NCBI GenBank assembly: GCA_024703915.1
Contig: CP087969.1
Coordinates: 62,001-126,000, forward strand
Reading direction: 5' to 3'
Source: Massilia sp. H-1
GTDB taxonomy: Bacteria; Pseudomonadota; Gammaproteobacteria; Burkholderiales; Burkholderiaceae_D
Length of the DNA: 64,000 nt
Shown: positions 10,596 to 21,780 of the stretch, piece by piece
Layout of the letters: each line of letters begins with the position of its first letter
How positions within the stretch are numbered: position 1 is the first letter of the stretch
Made by a program: the position numbers and the translations under genes
Notes under the pieces: generated by a model
What the model saw: the letters and a program-made list of their open reading frames with translations, nothing else
Told to the model about the DNA's origin: nothing
Databases searched by the model: none

Positions 10596-11374
10596 TTACT
10601 TGCGATTGGTTGCTTAAGCACCGCCTGCGGTGCCGTGGCCGATTTTTTGCCCCAGGCCGGACCGATCATGGTCATGCCCTTGACCCGCTTGATCGCGTGC
10701 ACCATGTACACCGCGCCCAGATACGGCCACCAGCGCTGGCCCGCGCGCTCCATGAAGGAAAAGCGGTTGATCCATTGCGCGGTGCGGCAAGGTGGCGCGT
10801 AACAGCCGAAATGGCTGCGCGTGACACCCAGATTCAATAATTTTAACCAGTCTTTCATGCGCGGCATAGAGATGAATTCGCCCTCGACCGGCAGATACGG
10901 CGAATGGGTCAGCTTGCCCAGCACCTGGCGCGCGCCCCACAGGCTGGCCGGATTGAAGCCGCAAATGATGACCTGGCCCTCGGGAATGAGCACGCGCTCG
11001 ACTTCGCGCAGCACCTGGTGCGGCTCGGCGGCGAACTCGAGCACGTGGGGCAGCACCACCAGGTCCAGCGACTGCGAGGCGAACGGCAATTCGGCGAAAT
11101 CGAGGGCGACGGCGATCTGGCGCCCGTCCGGCGCCGCCTGCAATTGTTCCAGCGACGAGGTCCGGGTTGCCGCCTGCCATTTGTTGGGCATGCGGTTGGC
11201 GGCCAGGGCATCGATCTGCGGCAAGCCGATCTGCACCGCGTTGAAACCGAAAATGTCGGCCGTCAGATCGTCCAGGCAGGCTTGCTCCCAGGCGCGCACG
11301 TACAGGCCTACGTAAAGCGTTTGCAGCCAGCCGTCGAGCGCTATAATGGACTTCTCGGATGCCGCGCTATCCAT
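10596..11374 (-). CDS. Class I SAM-dependent methyltransferase
   Basis: About 258 residues, methyltransferase-11 type. The core strand and helix are [13 protein letters not shown] and [23 protein letters not shown], typical motif II-III spacing for a SAM methyltransferase placed between gloB and rnhA. The stop is set at 10598-10596. This assumes the CTTAAGC near 10614 is a rebuilt CCGGC, after which the protein ends shortly before rnhA. It is divergent from gloB, with the starts 26 bases apart. Its substrate is unknown. Confidence 0.75.
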
Positions 11375-11400
11375 GCCTACCCTTTGTCGAAACTTCCACT

Positions 11401-12202
11401 ATGCCCACACCAAAGCACGGCGCGTTGCGCGTTCTCATGGTCCCCGCGTTCAAGGACAACTACCTGTGGATCGTGCACGACGGCATGAACGCCGCCGCGA
11501 TCGACCCCGGCGACGCCGAACCGATACGCGCCGCGCTTGCTGCGCATCATCTCACGCTCACTGCCATTTTACTCACCCATCACCATGCTGACCATATCGG
11601 GGGTGTGCTTAGGCCCTGCTCGCCCATGCAAAGGTGCCCGTGTTCGGGCCGCGCGCGGACGGCATCGCCGCCGTCACCGTTCCGCTAAGCGAAGACGAGC
11701 GGGTGGCCGTGCCGGGCCTGGACCTGACGCTGCGCGTGCTTGACGTGCCCGGCCATACGCTGGGCCACATCGCCTATGTGCGTGAAACGCCCGGCGAACA
11801 CTGGTTATTTTGCGGCGATACCCTGTTTGGGGGCGGCTGCGGGCGCCTGTTCGAAGGCACGCCCGAGCAAATGAACGCTCGCTGGGCAAGCTGGCGGCGT
11901 TGCCGGAAGACACGCTGGTGTTTTGCGCGCACGAATACACGCTGGCCAATCTGCGCTTTGCGCAGGCCGTGGAGCCGGGCAATGTGGCGCTGGCAGCCAG
12001 GGTGAAGGAAGACGGTGCGCGGCGCGAACAGGGCCTGGCCACCATTCCCACCACCATCGGCAAGGAAAAAGCGACCAATCCCTTCCTGCGCTGGCGCCAG
12101 CCGGAAATTGCGTTCCAGCTGGTTCAGGCGGGAAAACTCGCGCCGGAGGCCAACGGCATTGCACCGTTTGCCGCCCTGCGCGCGTGGAAAAACACCTTCT
12201 GA
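11401..12202 (+). CDS. gloB: Hydroxyacylglutathione hydrolase (glyoxalase II)
   Basis: Hydrolyses S-lactoylglutathione in methylglyoxal detoxification. A metallo-beta-lactamase fold with the zinc motif THHHADH (about residues 60-66), GHTLGH and [15 protein letters not shown]. The C-terminal half has [13 protein letters not shown] and the glutathione-binding helices. About 265 residues. The frame breaks at 11607 (rebuilt GCCGGC in GGVPALL, now CTTAGGCC) and near 11880. The ATG at 11401 is preferred; a start at 11359 would add 14 residues with no family counterpart. A TATAAT lies at 11342-11347. Confidence 0.92.
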
Positions 12203-12212
12203 GGCGCGGCCC

Positions 12213-13805
12213 TTAGATTTCTTCGTACAGCGGCAGGGTCAGGAATTCGGCGAAGGCTTCCGAGGTCGACATTTCCTCGAAGATTTGCGCAGCGCGGACA
12301 TAGGTCGGGTTGTCGCCGTTTGGCGCGACTTCCTTCACCTTTGCCAGTTCTTGCGGGATCATCGCGCGCACCATATCGGCCGTGACCTTGCGGCCATCGT
12401 CCAGCACGCCCTTGGTCGAACGGATCCATTGCCAGACTTGCGAGCGGCTGATCTCGGCGGTGGCCGCGTCTTCCATCAGGTTGTGGATCGGTACGCAGCC
12501 GTTGCCCGCGAGCCAGCTGCCCAGGTAGTGGATGCCGACGTTGATGTTGTAGCGCAAGCCCGCTTCGGTGATCGGCGCTTCCGGCTTGAAGTCGAGCAGC
12601 TCGGCCGCGGTGACGTTCACGTCCGGACGCTGTTTCTCGATCTGGTTCGGCTTGTCGCCCAACACTTTCGTGAATTCGCCCATCGCCAGTTCGACCAGGC
12701 CCGGGTGCGCGACCCAGCCGCCGTCGTAGCCGTCGGTCGCATCGCGCGCCTTGTCGTTGCGCACGCCGCCCATGGCGACTTCGTTCTTCTCAGGGTCGTT
12801 CTTGATCGGAATGAGCGCCGCCATGCCGCCGATGGTGGTGCGCGCGCCGCTTGTGGCAGGTCTTGAGCAGCAGCAGCGCGTAGGCGCGCATGAACGGCGA
12901 GGTCATCGTCACTTTCGGACGGTCGGCCAGGCAGAAGTCCTTGTCCAGCTTGAATTTCTTGATGCACGAGAAGATGTAATCCCAGCGGTAGAGCGTTCAG
13001 GCCCGCGCTGTGTTCGCGCAGCTCGTACAGGATTTCATCCATCTCGAAGGCGGCCAGGATGGTCTCGATCAGGACGGTGGCCTTGATCGTGCCCTGTGGC
13101 AGGCCGAGTTCCTGCTGGGTCATCACGAAGATGTCGTTCCACAGGCGTGCCTCGAGGTGCGATTCCATCTTCGGCAGGTAGAAGTAAGGACCGGCGCCGC
13201 GGGCCAGCTGTTCCTTGGCATTGTGGATCATGAACAGGGCGAAATCGAAGATGCCGCCGGAAATGCGCTTGCCGTCGACCAGCACGTGCTTTTCATCGAG
13301 GTGCCAGCCGCGCGGACGCACGACCAGGGTCGCGATCTTGTCGTTGAGCTTGTAGGTCTTGCCGTTCTGTTCCAGCGAAATCGTGCGGCGCACGGCGTCG
13401 CGCATATTGATCTGGCCGGTGATCTGGTTGTCCCAGTTCGGCGTGTTCGAGTCTTCGAAGTCGGTCATGTAGCTGTCGGCGCCCGAATTGAAGGCGTTGA
13501 TGACCATTTTGCGTTCGACCGGACCGGTGATTTCGACGCGGCGGCATTCCAGCGCCTTCGGGATCGGGGCGATTTTCCAGTCGTCAGCGCGGATGTGCGC
13601 GGTCTCCGGCAGGAAATCAGGGCGCTCATGCGGCGTCCAGGCGCTTGGCGCGTTCCACGCGGGCGGCCAGCAATTCCTGGCGGCGCGGTTCGAAGGCACG
13701 GGTCAGCTTGGCGACCAGGGCCAGCGCTTCCGGGGTCAGAATCTGTTCGTAGTAAGCTTTGATGTCTGCCGAAATTTCCATACCGGCTGGGGTGGCGAAG
13801 GTCAT
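12213..13805 (-). CDS. aceB: Malate synthase A
   Basis: Condenses glyoxylate with acetyl-CoA in the glyoxylate cycle. About 530 residues, family length. Key segments are [20 protein letters not shown], the catalytic-Arg strand [27 protein letters not shown], a [20 protein letters not shown] helix and the C-terminal [15 protein letters not shown]. Frames break near 13625, 12997 and 12850. The ATG at 13805 has CAGGAGCAT just upstream. It is convergent with gloB and divergent from a LysR gene that may regulate it (inference). Confidence 0.93.
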
Positions 13806-13940
13806 AGATGCTCCTGTTGAAAGTGATTTGAATGCTTGGACGAACCATATGGCATCCAGTATATTCACTATTGCGTAGCTAAACGAGACATTAAATACAT
13901 TCATCTGTGCGTTTTTGTCACAGATAAAAGGAGAGGCAGG

Positions 13941-14847
13941 ATGGGGCAATTCCGACAGATTTCCACGTTTGTCGAGGTGGTGGCGCGCGGCAGCCTGTCA
14001 GGGGGCGGCGCGGGCCGAAGGGATCGCCCCGGCCATGATCGGGCGCCGCCTGGACGCGCTGGAAGCGCGGCTGGGGGTCAAGCTGCTGCAGCGGACCACG
14101 CGCAAGCTGGTGCTGACCAACGAGGGCACGGCCTTCCTGGAAGATTGCCAGCGCATCCTGGCCGAGCTGGAAGAGGCCGAGAGCGCCGTGGCCGAGCGCA
14201 GCGCGCGCGCCACCGGCCACCTGCTGGTATCGGCCCCGGCCGGCTTCGGGCGCCAGCACGTGGCCCCGCTGCTGCCCTCGTTCCTGGCCGAGCACCGTGA
14301 CGTGACCATCAATCTGAACCTGAACGACCGCGTGGTCGACGTGGTGGGCGAAGGCGTGGATGTGGCGATCCGGATCGCCAGCATGTCCGATTCCTCGCTG
14401 GTGGGGGTCAAGCTGGCCGACAACCAGCGGGTGCTGGTGGCCTCCCCGGCCTACCTCAAGCGGCATGGCGTGCCGCGCACGCTGGACGACCTGGCGCGCC
14501 ACAATTGCCTGGCGATCAGCAGCGAAGGCAGCCAGCGCGGCTGGACCTTCCGCGAGAACGGCAAGACGGTGACCCTGAAAGTGGCGGGCAATATGCAGTG
14601 CAACGACGGCGCCGTGCTGCACGACTGGGCGCTGGTAGGCAAGGGCCTGGCCTGGCGCTCGATGTGGGAAGTGGCGACCGAGATCGACGAGGGGCGCCTG
14701 AAAACCGTGCTGGACGGCTATTCCGCGCCCGGCAACGACATCTACGCCGTCTTCACGCAGCGGCGCCACCTGCCCCTGCGGATCCGCGCCTTCGTCGACT
14801 TCCTGCGCCACAGCTACGCCCAGCCAGGCTACTGGCGCAGCGTATAA
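13941..14847 (+). CDS. LysR-family transcriptional regulator
   Basis: About 300 residues. The N-terminal winged helix (QISTFVEVVARGSLS, then IGRRLDALEARLGVKLLQRT) is followed by a periplasmic-binding-like effector domain (ATGHLLVSAPAGFGRQHVAP). This matches the CrgA-type subgroup that often acts on divergent genes. The frame breaks near 14001, inside the helix-turn-helix. It is divergent from aceB with about 135 bases between starts. Control of aceB is possible but unproven. Confidence 0.88.
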
Positions 14848-14862
14848 GAAACATTTCGAATT

Positions 14863-14913
14863 CAGGGGTCAGACCTCAATTGTGCAATATTGCAGAATTG
14901 AGGTCTGACCCTG
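14863..14913. repeat. GGGGTCAGACC intergenic palindrome
   Basis: The left arm CAGGGGTCAGACCTCAATT (14863-14881) and right arm AATTGAGGTCTGACCCTG (14896-14913) are near-perfect inverted copies around a 14-base loop. It lies between the ends of the LysR and cspA transcripts. Related copies occur at 33201-33305 and 47057-47075. Confidence 0.85.
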
Positions 14914-14932
14914 ATTTAAAAACATTCAGACG

Positions 14933-14962
14933 AAAAAAAATCCCCGGAAACCGAGGATTTTC
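14933..14962 (-). terminator. Rho-independent terminator of cspA
   Basis: The stem AAATCC-C-CGG with loop AAA and CCG-A-GGATTT is followed on the minus strand by a T run (the A run from 14934). It lies about 25 bases past the cspA stop. Confidence 0.75.
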
Positions 14963-14984
14963 TTAGTCGTTTGACTCAGCGATA

Positions 14985-15190
14985 TTACAGTGGCTGAATG
15001 TTCGAAGCTTGCTTGCCTTTAGGGCTAGGCAGGTTACTTCGAAAGAGACGCGCTGGTTCTCTTGCAGCGATTTGAAGCCTGCCGACTGGATAGCCGAGAA
15101 GTGAGCGAACAGATCTTCGCCGCCTTCGTCAGGGGTGATGAAGCCGAAGCCCTTCGAATCATTGAACCATTTTACGATGCCAGTTGCCAT
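14985..15190 (-). CDS. cspA: Cold-shock protein, CspA family
   Basis: A single-stranded nucleic-acid chaperone with one OB-fold. It has RNP1 KGFGFI and RNP2 DLFAHF, preceded by [14 protein letters not shown]. The span is 206 bases where 204 are expected for 67 residues plus stop. The extra two bases sit at 15018-15027, where a rebuilt GCCGGC (Ala-Gly) now reads TGCCTAGC. After correction the tail is [20 protein letters not shown] lies 5 bases before the ATG. Confidence 0.93.
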
Positions 15191-15507
15191 TACAATTTCC
15201 TATTTCAGTTAGTTGGGCTTACGCCCGTTTTAGATCGTTTGAAGAAGCAAGAAAGAAATGACAGACAGACTGCACTACTACCTCGAATCCAACGATCCCG
15301 CATTATACCCAATAAATCAAAAAAATCACGTTCTCTGCAAAATAAACCTGCGGAACACCTTAAACGCTGAAAACTTCCACTTTTAAGAGCCCTGTTTGCA
15401 GCGGCAGTACGATGAATATAGGGCATCGATACTCCTGAAGTTTGCGCTAGATCAAACGATCATCGCCCACCTTGTTGCATTAACGCATAAGCAACAAGAT
15501 CGTGGCG
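15191..15507 (-). promoter_or_regulatory. cspA leader and promoter region
   Basis: A 317-base gene-free stretch upstream of cspA, much more AT-rich than its surroundings. A long untranslated leader is usual for cold-shock genes, where it folds differently at low temperature. I see no clear cold-box sequence, so the assignment rests on position and composition only. Confidence 0.4.
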
Positions 15508-15883
15508 CTACTGCAGGCCTTCGCCACCCGGGAAGCTTTCCGCCCGCGCATTGCGTTCGGCCCAGGCCAGATACTCGTCCAGCGCCCCCAGCCACTGGCG
15601 CCAGTCGCCCGCCGCCACCGTCTCGAACGCCATCAGGACCCGCAGCCGCTGCTCGAGGCTGCGCGCCTGCTGGCCGAATACGCGGAACCCGAAGGTCGCG
15701 GCCGAGCGCAATGGTGTGCAGCGTCTGGTGCAGGTCGGTGACGATCAGGGCATCCGGCGCTTCCGGATTGAAGGCGGCCTGATAGCCGCGCAGGCGCGCC
15801 AGCGTGTCGGGCACGCTGGCGGCGAACTTCTCGTTGAGCGCATTCAAGCGGGCGAAAAATTCCTTGTCGATCAGGGTCGCCAT
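15508..15883 (-). CDS. Histidine phosphotransfer (Hpt) domain protein
   Basis: About 125 residues. The Hpt signature HTIAGSAATFGF sits at residues about 56-67, with the first His as the phospho-acceptor, followed by a four-helix pattern (QQARSLEQRLRVLM). The frame breaks near 15705, just after the acceptor. It stands alone with no kinase next to it, so it probably shuttles phosphate in a multistep relay with partners elsewhere. The receiver-tipped rod protein in this window is one possible partner (speculative). Its start lies 11 bases after the upp stop, so it is probably co-transcribed with upp. Confidence 0.8.
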
Positions 15884-15894
15884 CGTGCCGCAGC

Positions 15895-16552
15895 TTACTT
15901 GGTGCCGAAGATACGGTCATGGCTGTCGCCCAGACCAGGCACGATGTAGGCGTGGTCGTTCAGGTGCGAGTCGAGCGAGGCGACGTAAATCTTCACGTTC
16001 GGGTGGGCGTTCTGGAACACGGTCACGCCTTCCGGCGCGGCCACCAGGGCCAGGAAGATGATCTGTTCGTCCGTCACGCCGCGCTTCTTGAGCACGTCAA
16101 CCGCGTGCACCGCCGAATTGCCGGTCGCGACCATCGGGTCGCACAGGATGAAGATGCGGTCGGCCGTGTCGGGCAGGCGCACCAGGTATTCGACCGGTTT
16201 GTGGGTCTCGGGGTCGCGGAACACGCCGACGTGGCCGACGCGGGCCGACGGCACCAGCTCGAGCAGGCCGTCGCTCATGCCGATGCTTAGAGCGCGCAGG
16301 ATCGGCACGATTGCCAGTTTTTTTAAGCCGATGATGACGGGCGCATCGATGGTTTCTGAGCGGGGTTTCGATCTTGCGGGTGGTCAGCGGCAGATCGCGG
16401 GTGATCTCGTAACCCATCAGCAGCGTGATTTCCTTGAGCAGTTCACGGAAGGTGCGGGTCGAGGTGTCGCGCCTGCGCATGTGGCTCAGTTTGTGCTGGA
16501 TCAGCGGGTGGTTCAGGATGAACAGGTTGGGAAAACGTGGATCTTGTTTCAT
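15895..16552 (-). CDS. upp: Uracil phosphoribosyltransferase
   Basis: Pyrimidine salvage: uracil plus PRPP gives UMP. About 215 residues, family length. It begins with [20 protein letters not shown]. The PRPP-binding loop is [14 protein letters not shown], and the uracil-binding C-terminal part is [19 protein letters not shown]. The frame breaks near 16355 and near 16290. The ATG at 16552 fits the family start. Confidence 0.93.
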
Positions 16553-16565
16553 GGTGATGGTTTTT

Positions 16566-18324
16566 TCATTGTTGTGACTTATCCGCCATTATCCCAGCCA
16601 GCGCCGGGTTTGTCCGCATTTTGGCAAATATAGTTACTATAAGGGCAAAGCGCGCCAGGATGGCCTCGCAGTCGACCCCGGCTAAGCAGCCGTCCGTAGG
16701 CGCCGCCCACGTCCGTGGCGATGCGCGAAGCGACAAAGGCGTGGGCCACGTACGCCGGCTGCATGGGCCAGCAGCAGCGCGCCCTGCACCGCCACCACGA
16801 TCCGTTCGGCCAGCCGACAGCGCGCCGTATTCGTCGCCCTGGGGCTGGGCCAGGTCGGCCAGCAGGCGGTCGGCATACGCGTTGAAGGCGGCGTTGGCGC
16901 GCCCGGCCAGCGCCAGTTCGGCCGCCAGCGCGTCGCGCGCGGCCGGGGTCTTGCCGAATGCGCGCAGCAAGTCCAGGCACATCACGTTGCCCGAACCTTC
17001 CCAGATCGAGTTGACCGGGAATTCGCGGTACAGGCGCGCCAGCGGGCCGTCTTCCACGTAGCCGTTCCCGCCCATGACTTCCATCGCCTCGGCGCCGAAG
17101 CCGGGGCCGCGCTTGCACAGCCAGTATTTGCTTGGCGTAGGCGTGAGGATCCGTCCCAGCAGCGCTTGCGCCGGGTCGCCGGTCTGGTCGAAGCAGCGCG
17201 CCAGACGCAGTGCGAACGCGGTGGCCGCCTCCGATTCGAGCGCCAGGTCGGCCAGCACGTTTTGCATCAGGGGCTGATCGGCCAGCTTGCGTCCGAACGC
17301 GGCGCGCCCGCGCGTGATGCAGAGCGTGGGTGAGCGCGGCGCGCATGATGCCGAAGCCGTGCCGACCACGCAGTCCAGGCGCGTGTAGCCGCCCATTTCC
17401 AGGATGGTCGGGATGCCGCGCCCGGCCTGCCCCAGCAGCCAGCCGGTGGCGTCGCAGAATTCGACTTCCGAGGACGCGTTAGAGCGGTTGCCCAGCTTGT
17501 TCTTGAGGCGCTGCACGCGGATCGCGTTGCGGCTGCCGTCGGGCAGGTAGCGCGGCACGAAAAAGCAGGACAGGCTTGGCGCTGCCTTCGGCCTCGGTCT
17601 GGGCCAGCACCAGGTGGGCGTCCGACTGCGGGGCCGAGAAGAACCATTTGTGGCCGACGATGCGCCAGGCGCCCTCGCCTTCGGTGCCAAAGCGCGCCTG
17701 CGCTTCCTGCGGGTCCAGCAATTCGGCGCGCGTGCTGTTGGCGCGCACGTCGGTGCCGCCCTGTTTTTCGGTCATGCCCATGCCGATCAGGGCCCCGCTC
17801 TTCTGCTCGACCGGCAGCGAGCGCGGATCGTACTGGCGCGACAAAATCTTGGGCAGCCACCTGGCCGCGATCGGCCCGGCCTGGCGCAGCGCCTAAGCAC
17901 CGAGGCGTAGGTCATCGTGACCGGACACTGGGCGCCGTTTTCGACCTGGCCGAACAGCAGATACTGGGCCGCGCGACCTGGGCGCCGGGCAAGCCCGAAT
18001 CCCAGGGCGAGGCATGCGCGCTTGGCGCCGATCATCAAGCTCATCAGTGCGTGCCAGGACGGGTGGAACTCGACTTCGTCCACGCGCCTACCGCTGCGGT
18101 CGAAATTATGCAGAACGGGTGAGTTGGCGTTGGCCTGGCGGCCCAGATCGAGCACCTCGGGCTTAAGCACAGCTGCGCGCTCAGCGCTTCCAGCGCTGCG
18201 GCGCGGCATGGGCGCCGCCTTCGCGTGCCAGCGCTTCGCGCAGCGCCGTGTCGCTGGTAAACAAGTTCACATTCTCGAACGGGCTTGCCTGGTTGAAAAC
18301 ATCGTGGGTATCGAAATGATTCAT
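16566..18324 (-). CDS. aidB: AidB-type acyl-CoA dehydrogenase (adaptive response)
   Basis: An FAD flavoprotein related to isovaleryl-CoA dehydrogenase. In E. coli, AidB belongs to the adaptive response to alkylation and binds DNA. Recognised by the N-terminus (THDVFNQ, then ENVNLF), [53 protein letters not shown] and the C-terminal [15 protein letters not shown] with [11 protein letters not shown]. About 580 residues, slightly longer than the E. coli protein. Frames break at least six times. Those at 17894 and 16683 are rebuilt GCCGGC sites, and others lie near 18185, 17570, 17340 and 17130. Confidence 0.9.
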
Positions 18325-18570
18325 CTGCGGCTCTTTCGGTTCAGGCATACAGTGGGTCGGTGCGTCGCCAGTGCCACGCTCGCGGAGCAGGCTAGCGCAA
18401 AGCACCCGGTCAGGCAAGCCGCTTTCTGGTCAGATTGTCCCGGTCTGCAAAAAACAGTGTGGGGCGGATGCCAACAAGGTGACATTTTCATGCGTTTCAG
18501 CATCTTTAAGTGATACATTAGTTCATAGTTTTGCTTCTGGTATATCAACCACTAGAAAGCTCTGCCCTTT

Positions 18571-20290
18571 ATGCCCATCAGTCCTCCTTCAGCGAGCGGC
18601 GACACCGGCCATCAGATCGATCATCTGCTGGAAGCGGCGGGCGATATTGTGTTCAGGCTCGATCCGGCCGGGAGACTGATGTTCGCCAGCCAGCGCGCGC
18701 CCGCCTGTTCGCCATCGTCGACGAGATGGCGTTCCTGTTCACGTCCCTGGCCGCCGAAGTCGACCAGCCCGTGCTGCGCATCGCCGTGGCCGACGCCCTC
18801 ACCAATCCGCCCACCACCGAGCCGAGCCGGGTCGCGGTGCAGCATGCGCGGCAGCGACAAGGAAACCTGGTTCTGAACTGCGCCTGTCGCCGCTGCCGCG
18901 CCTGGGCGCGCCGCACGAATTGCTGGTGGTCGGGCGCGACATGTCGTCCCAGCACGCGACCGAAGCGCGCCTGCGCCACATGGCCACCCACGACGCGCTC
19001 ACCGAAATGCCGAACCGGCTGCTGCTGTCGGACCGGATCCGGGTCGTGATCGCCCAGGCGCGCCGTTCCGGCCAGGGCTTTGCCATCGTCGCCATCGGCC
19101 TGGACGGCTTCAAGAAGGTCAACGATGGCCTCGGCCATCCGGTCGGCGACGCCCTGCTGCGCCTGGCCGCCACGCGCCTGCGCAAGACGCTGCGCGACAG
19201 CGACACCCTGGCGCGCGTGGGCGGCGACGAATTCGTCGCGGTCCTGCCGGGCACCCACAGCGAAGCCCAGATCAAGCTGGTCACGGGGCGCTTGCTGGCG
19301 ACCACCCAGTCGCCCTACGAAATCGACGGCCACACCATTTACGTGGGCGCCTCGATCGGCGTGTCGACCTTCCCCGAGCATGCCGAGGACGAGGTGCGCC
19401 TGGTGGCGCTGGCCGACGCCGCCATGACGCTGGCCAAGGAAACCGGCAAGGGCCGCGCCATGGTCTACAGCTCGCGCTTCGACGCCGCGCCCGAACACGA
19501 CATCTCGCTCGAGGCGGCCATGTTCCAGGCCATCCGCGAAGGCGAATTCCTGCTGTTTTACCAGCCCATCGTGGACGCGGCGTCGCGCCAGATCCAGGGC
19601 TTCGAGACGCTCATGCGCTGGAAGCATCCGAGCCTGGGCATGGTGCCCATGCGCGCTTCATTCCGATTGCCGAGACCAATGGCCTGATCAACCTGCTCGG
19701 CGCCTGGGCCCTCAAGTCGGCCTGCGTGCAGATCCAGCAGTTCGAACAGGCCGCCGGGCGGCCGCTGTACGTGTCCGTCAATATCAGCCCGCGCCAGTTC
19801 CGCAGCGATAAATTCCTCGACGTGCTTGACGAAGCGCTCGCATTTTCCGGCCTGGACGGCAGCCAGCTGATCCTGGAAATCACCGAAGGCACCCTGATGA
19901 TCGACCCGGCCCACGCCGAAACCATCCTGAGCCGCATGGCCCAGCGCAGCGCCCGCATCGCCATCGACGATTTCGGCACCGGCTACTCCTCGCTGGCCTA
20001 CCTCAAGCGCTTCCCCGATTTCGGTGCTCAAGGTCGACCGCGCCTTCATCAAGGATTTGCCCGACTCCGAAAAAGACGGCGCGATCTGCAATGCGGTGCT
20101 CGACCTGGCGCGCCACCTGAACCTGTCGGTGGTGGCCGAAGGCGTCGAAACCGACGAGCAGTTCCGCTTCCTCGAGCGGCGCGGCTGCCGCTACGTGCAA
20201 GGCTACCTGACCGGCAAGCCGATGCCGCCCCACGTGGCGCTGGCGGCCCTGACCGAAACGTTCCAGGAACTGCGCGAGGGAATCGCATGA
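18571..20290 (+). CDS. PAS-GGDEF-EAL cyclic-di-GMP protein
   Basis: About 572 residues. An N-terminal PAS-like region (HQIDHLLEAAGDIVFRLDPA) precedes a diguanylate cyclase domain with an intact site VGGDEFVAVLPG (about residue 215) and an EAL phosphodiesterase domain. The EAL signature reads ETLMRW instead of EALLRW. The other metal and catalytic segments look complete: VNISPRQF, LILEITEG, IDDFGTGYSSLAYLK, KVDRAFIKD and VVAEGVET. Frames break near 18707, 18850, 19650 and 20020. It overlaps the start of the HDOD gene by four bases, so the two are coupled. Net activity (synthesis or breakdown) cannot be told from sequence. Confidence 0.88.
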
Positions 20291-21780
20291 ACATGGACGG
20301 CGTCATCGCGCCCCCCGCCACCGCCGACGCGACCCTTGAGCTGCTGTGGGACCACGTGCGCCAGCAAGGCGACATGCCCGGCTTCACCAAGGCCATCAAC
20401 ACCATCCTGGGCGCCATGCGCGGCGAAGAGGAAAAAGAATTCGACATCACCAGTGCCGTGCTGTCGGACCCGGTCCTCACCCAGAAGGTCCTGCGCCTGG
20501 CCAACAGCCAGATGTACAGCGCCTTCGGCCAGCGCATCAGCACCGTCTCGCGCGCGGTGGCGGTGCTGGGCGCGGACGCCATCGGCCACCTGGCGCTCGG
20601 CCTCAAGCTGATCGAGGAACTGTCGGCCCATCAGCCAGTCCGGCGCCCACATGGAAATGGAAAAGTCGGTCCTGGCCGGGATCGTGGCGCGCCAGGTCGC
20701 CTGTGACGCCGAACCGGTCGACGCCGAAGAAGCGGTGGTCTGCTCGATGCTGCACACGCTGGGCCGCATGATGCTCACCTACTACCTGCCCGACCAGTGG
20801 CACGCCCTGCAGGAAGGGTAGGCTTACCAAGCTTCGAGGACGAAGCGGCGCAGAACGTGCTGGGCCTGTCGATGGAAGACATCGGCCGCGCGGCAGCCGA
20901 ACGCTGGGGCCTGCCGCACCGCCTGATCCAGAGCATGCGCAGGATGGAGCCGGCCGCGCGGCGACGCTTTCAGCCACGACGACTGGCTGGCCGCCCTGTC
21001 GACCATGTCGGCCCAGTGCGCCGAATCGCTGTGGCACGACGACGATGCTTAGGCGAAGTGACCATGCGCGCCCTGGCCAGCAGCTTTTCCGCCATGCTGG
21101 GCGTGGCGCCCGATTCGATCATGGCCGCCATCGCGCGCGCCAAAGTGGAAGCGGCGGCCGCGCTGACGGTGGCCCCGCTGGCCCGCCCCGACGAGCGGCG
21201 CGCGCACGCTGGCCTCGACCCGCCAGCGCGCCGAAGGCAACAAGGTGCTGATGCTGGGCGTGACCGACATGCGCGACGCCGTGCACAGTGCCAGCCCGGG
21301 CCAGATGATGTCGATGGCGCTCGAGACGGTGTACCAGGGCCTGTCGTTCACGCGCGCGGTGGCCTTCATGCGCAACCGGCGCGAAAAGCAGTATGTGGCG
21401 CGGCTCGGCTTCGGGGACGGCGTCAAGCAGCTGCTGCCACGCCTGATCTTCGACGACGCCTACGCCGCCAATGTGTTCCACGCCTCGCTCGGCAGCGACC
21501 GCGTGATCTTCATCGAGAACGCCCAGGCGCCCGAATTCGCCGCCAAGATGCCGCTCTGGTGGAAGGAGTCGCTCGAGGGGGCCCGCAGTTTCGTCATCAT
21601 GCCGCTCTGTACCAGCGGCCAGCCGGTGGGCTTCATTTACGGCGACTGGGATGCTTAGGCGCGGCGCCGGTCCAGCTGACCCAGAGCGAATTCGCCCTGC
21701 TCAACGACATGCGCGCTGGTGGTCAAGGCGGCCGAACGGCGCCAGCAGATCGAAAACGGGCGGCGCCAAACCGGGGTTAA
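20287..21780 (+). CDS. HDOD-domain signalling protein with C-terminal GAF-like region
   Basis: About 495 residues. The N-terminal half is an HDOD domain (DPVLTQKVLRLANSQMY, AVAVLGADAIGHLALG). This relative of HD phosphohydrolases usually lacks catalysis and acts in signalling. The C-terminal half (about residues 310-470) looks like a GAF sensor (MALETVYQGLSFTRAVAFMR, FVIMPLCTSGQPVGFIYGDW). Frames break near 20635, 20820, 20955, 21051, 21200 and 21656; those at 21051 and 21656 are rebuilt GCCGGC sites. It is translationally coupled to the preceding GGDEF-EAL gene and convergent with the MerR gene. The exact stop is uncertain by a few codons. Confidence 0.8.

Noticed and set aside
9461..11374. 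One 637-codon frame joining methyltransferase, RNase H and the exonuclease
   Set aside because: The parts match three separate families, each with its own start. The joins fall where the rebuilt GCCGGC or other indels remove the stops.
18160..18172. GCTTAAGC in aidB as a GCCGGC error
   Set aside because: The local protein ([18 protein letters not shown]) reads on in one frame, so this site may be genuine sequence.
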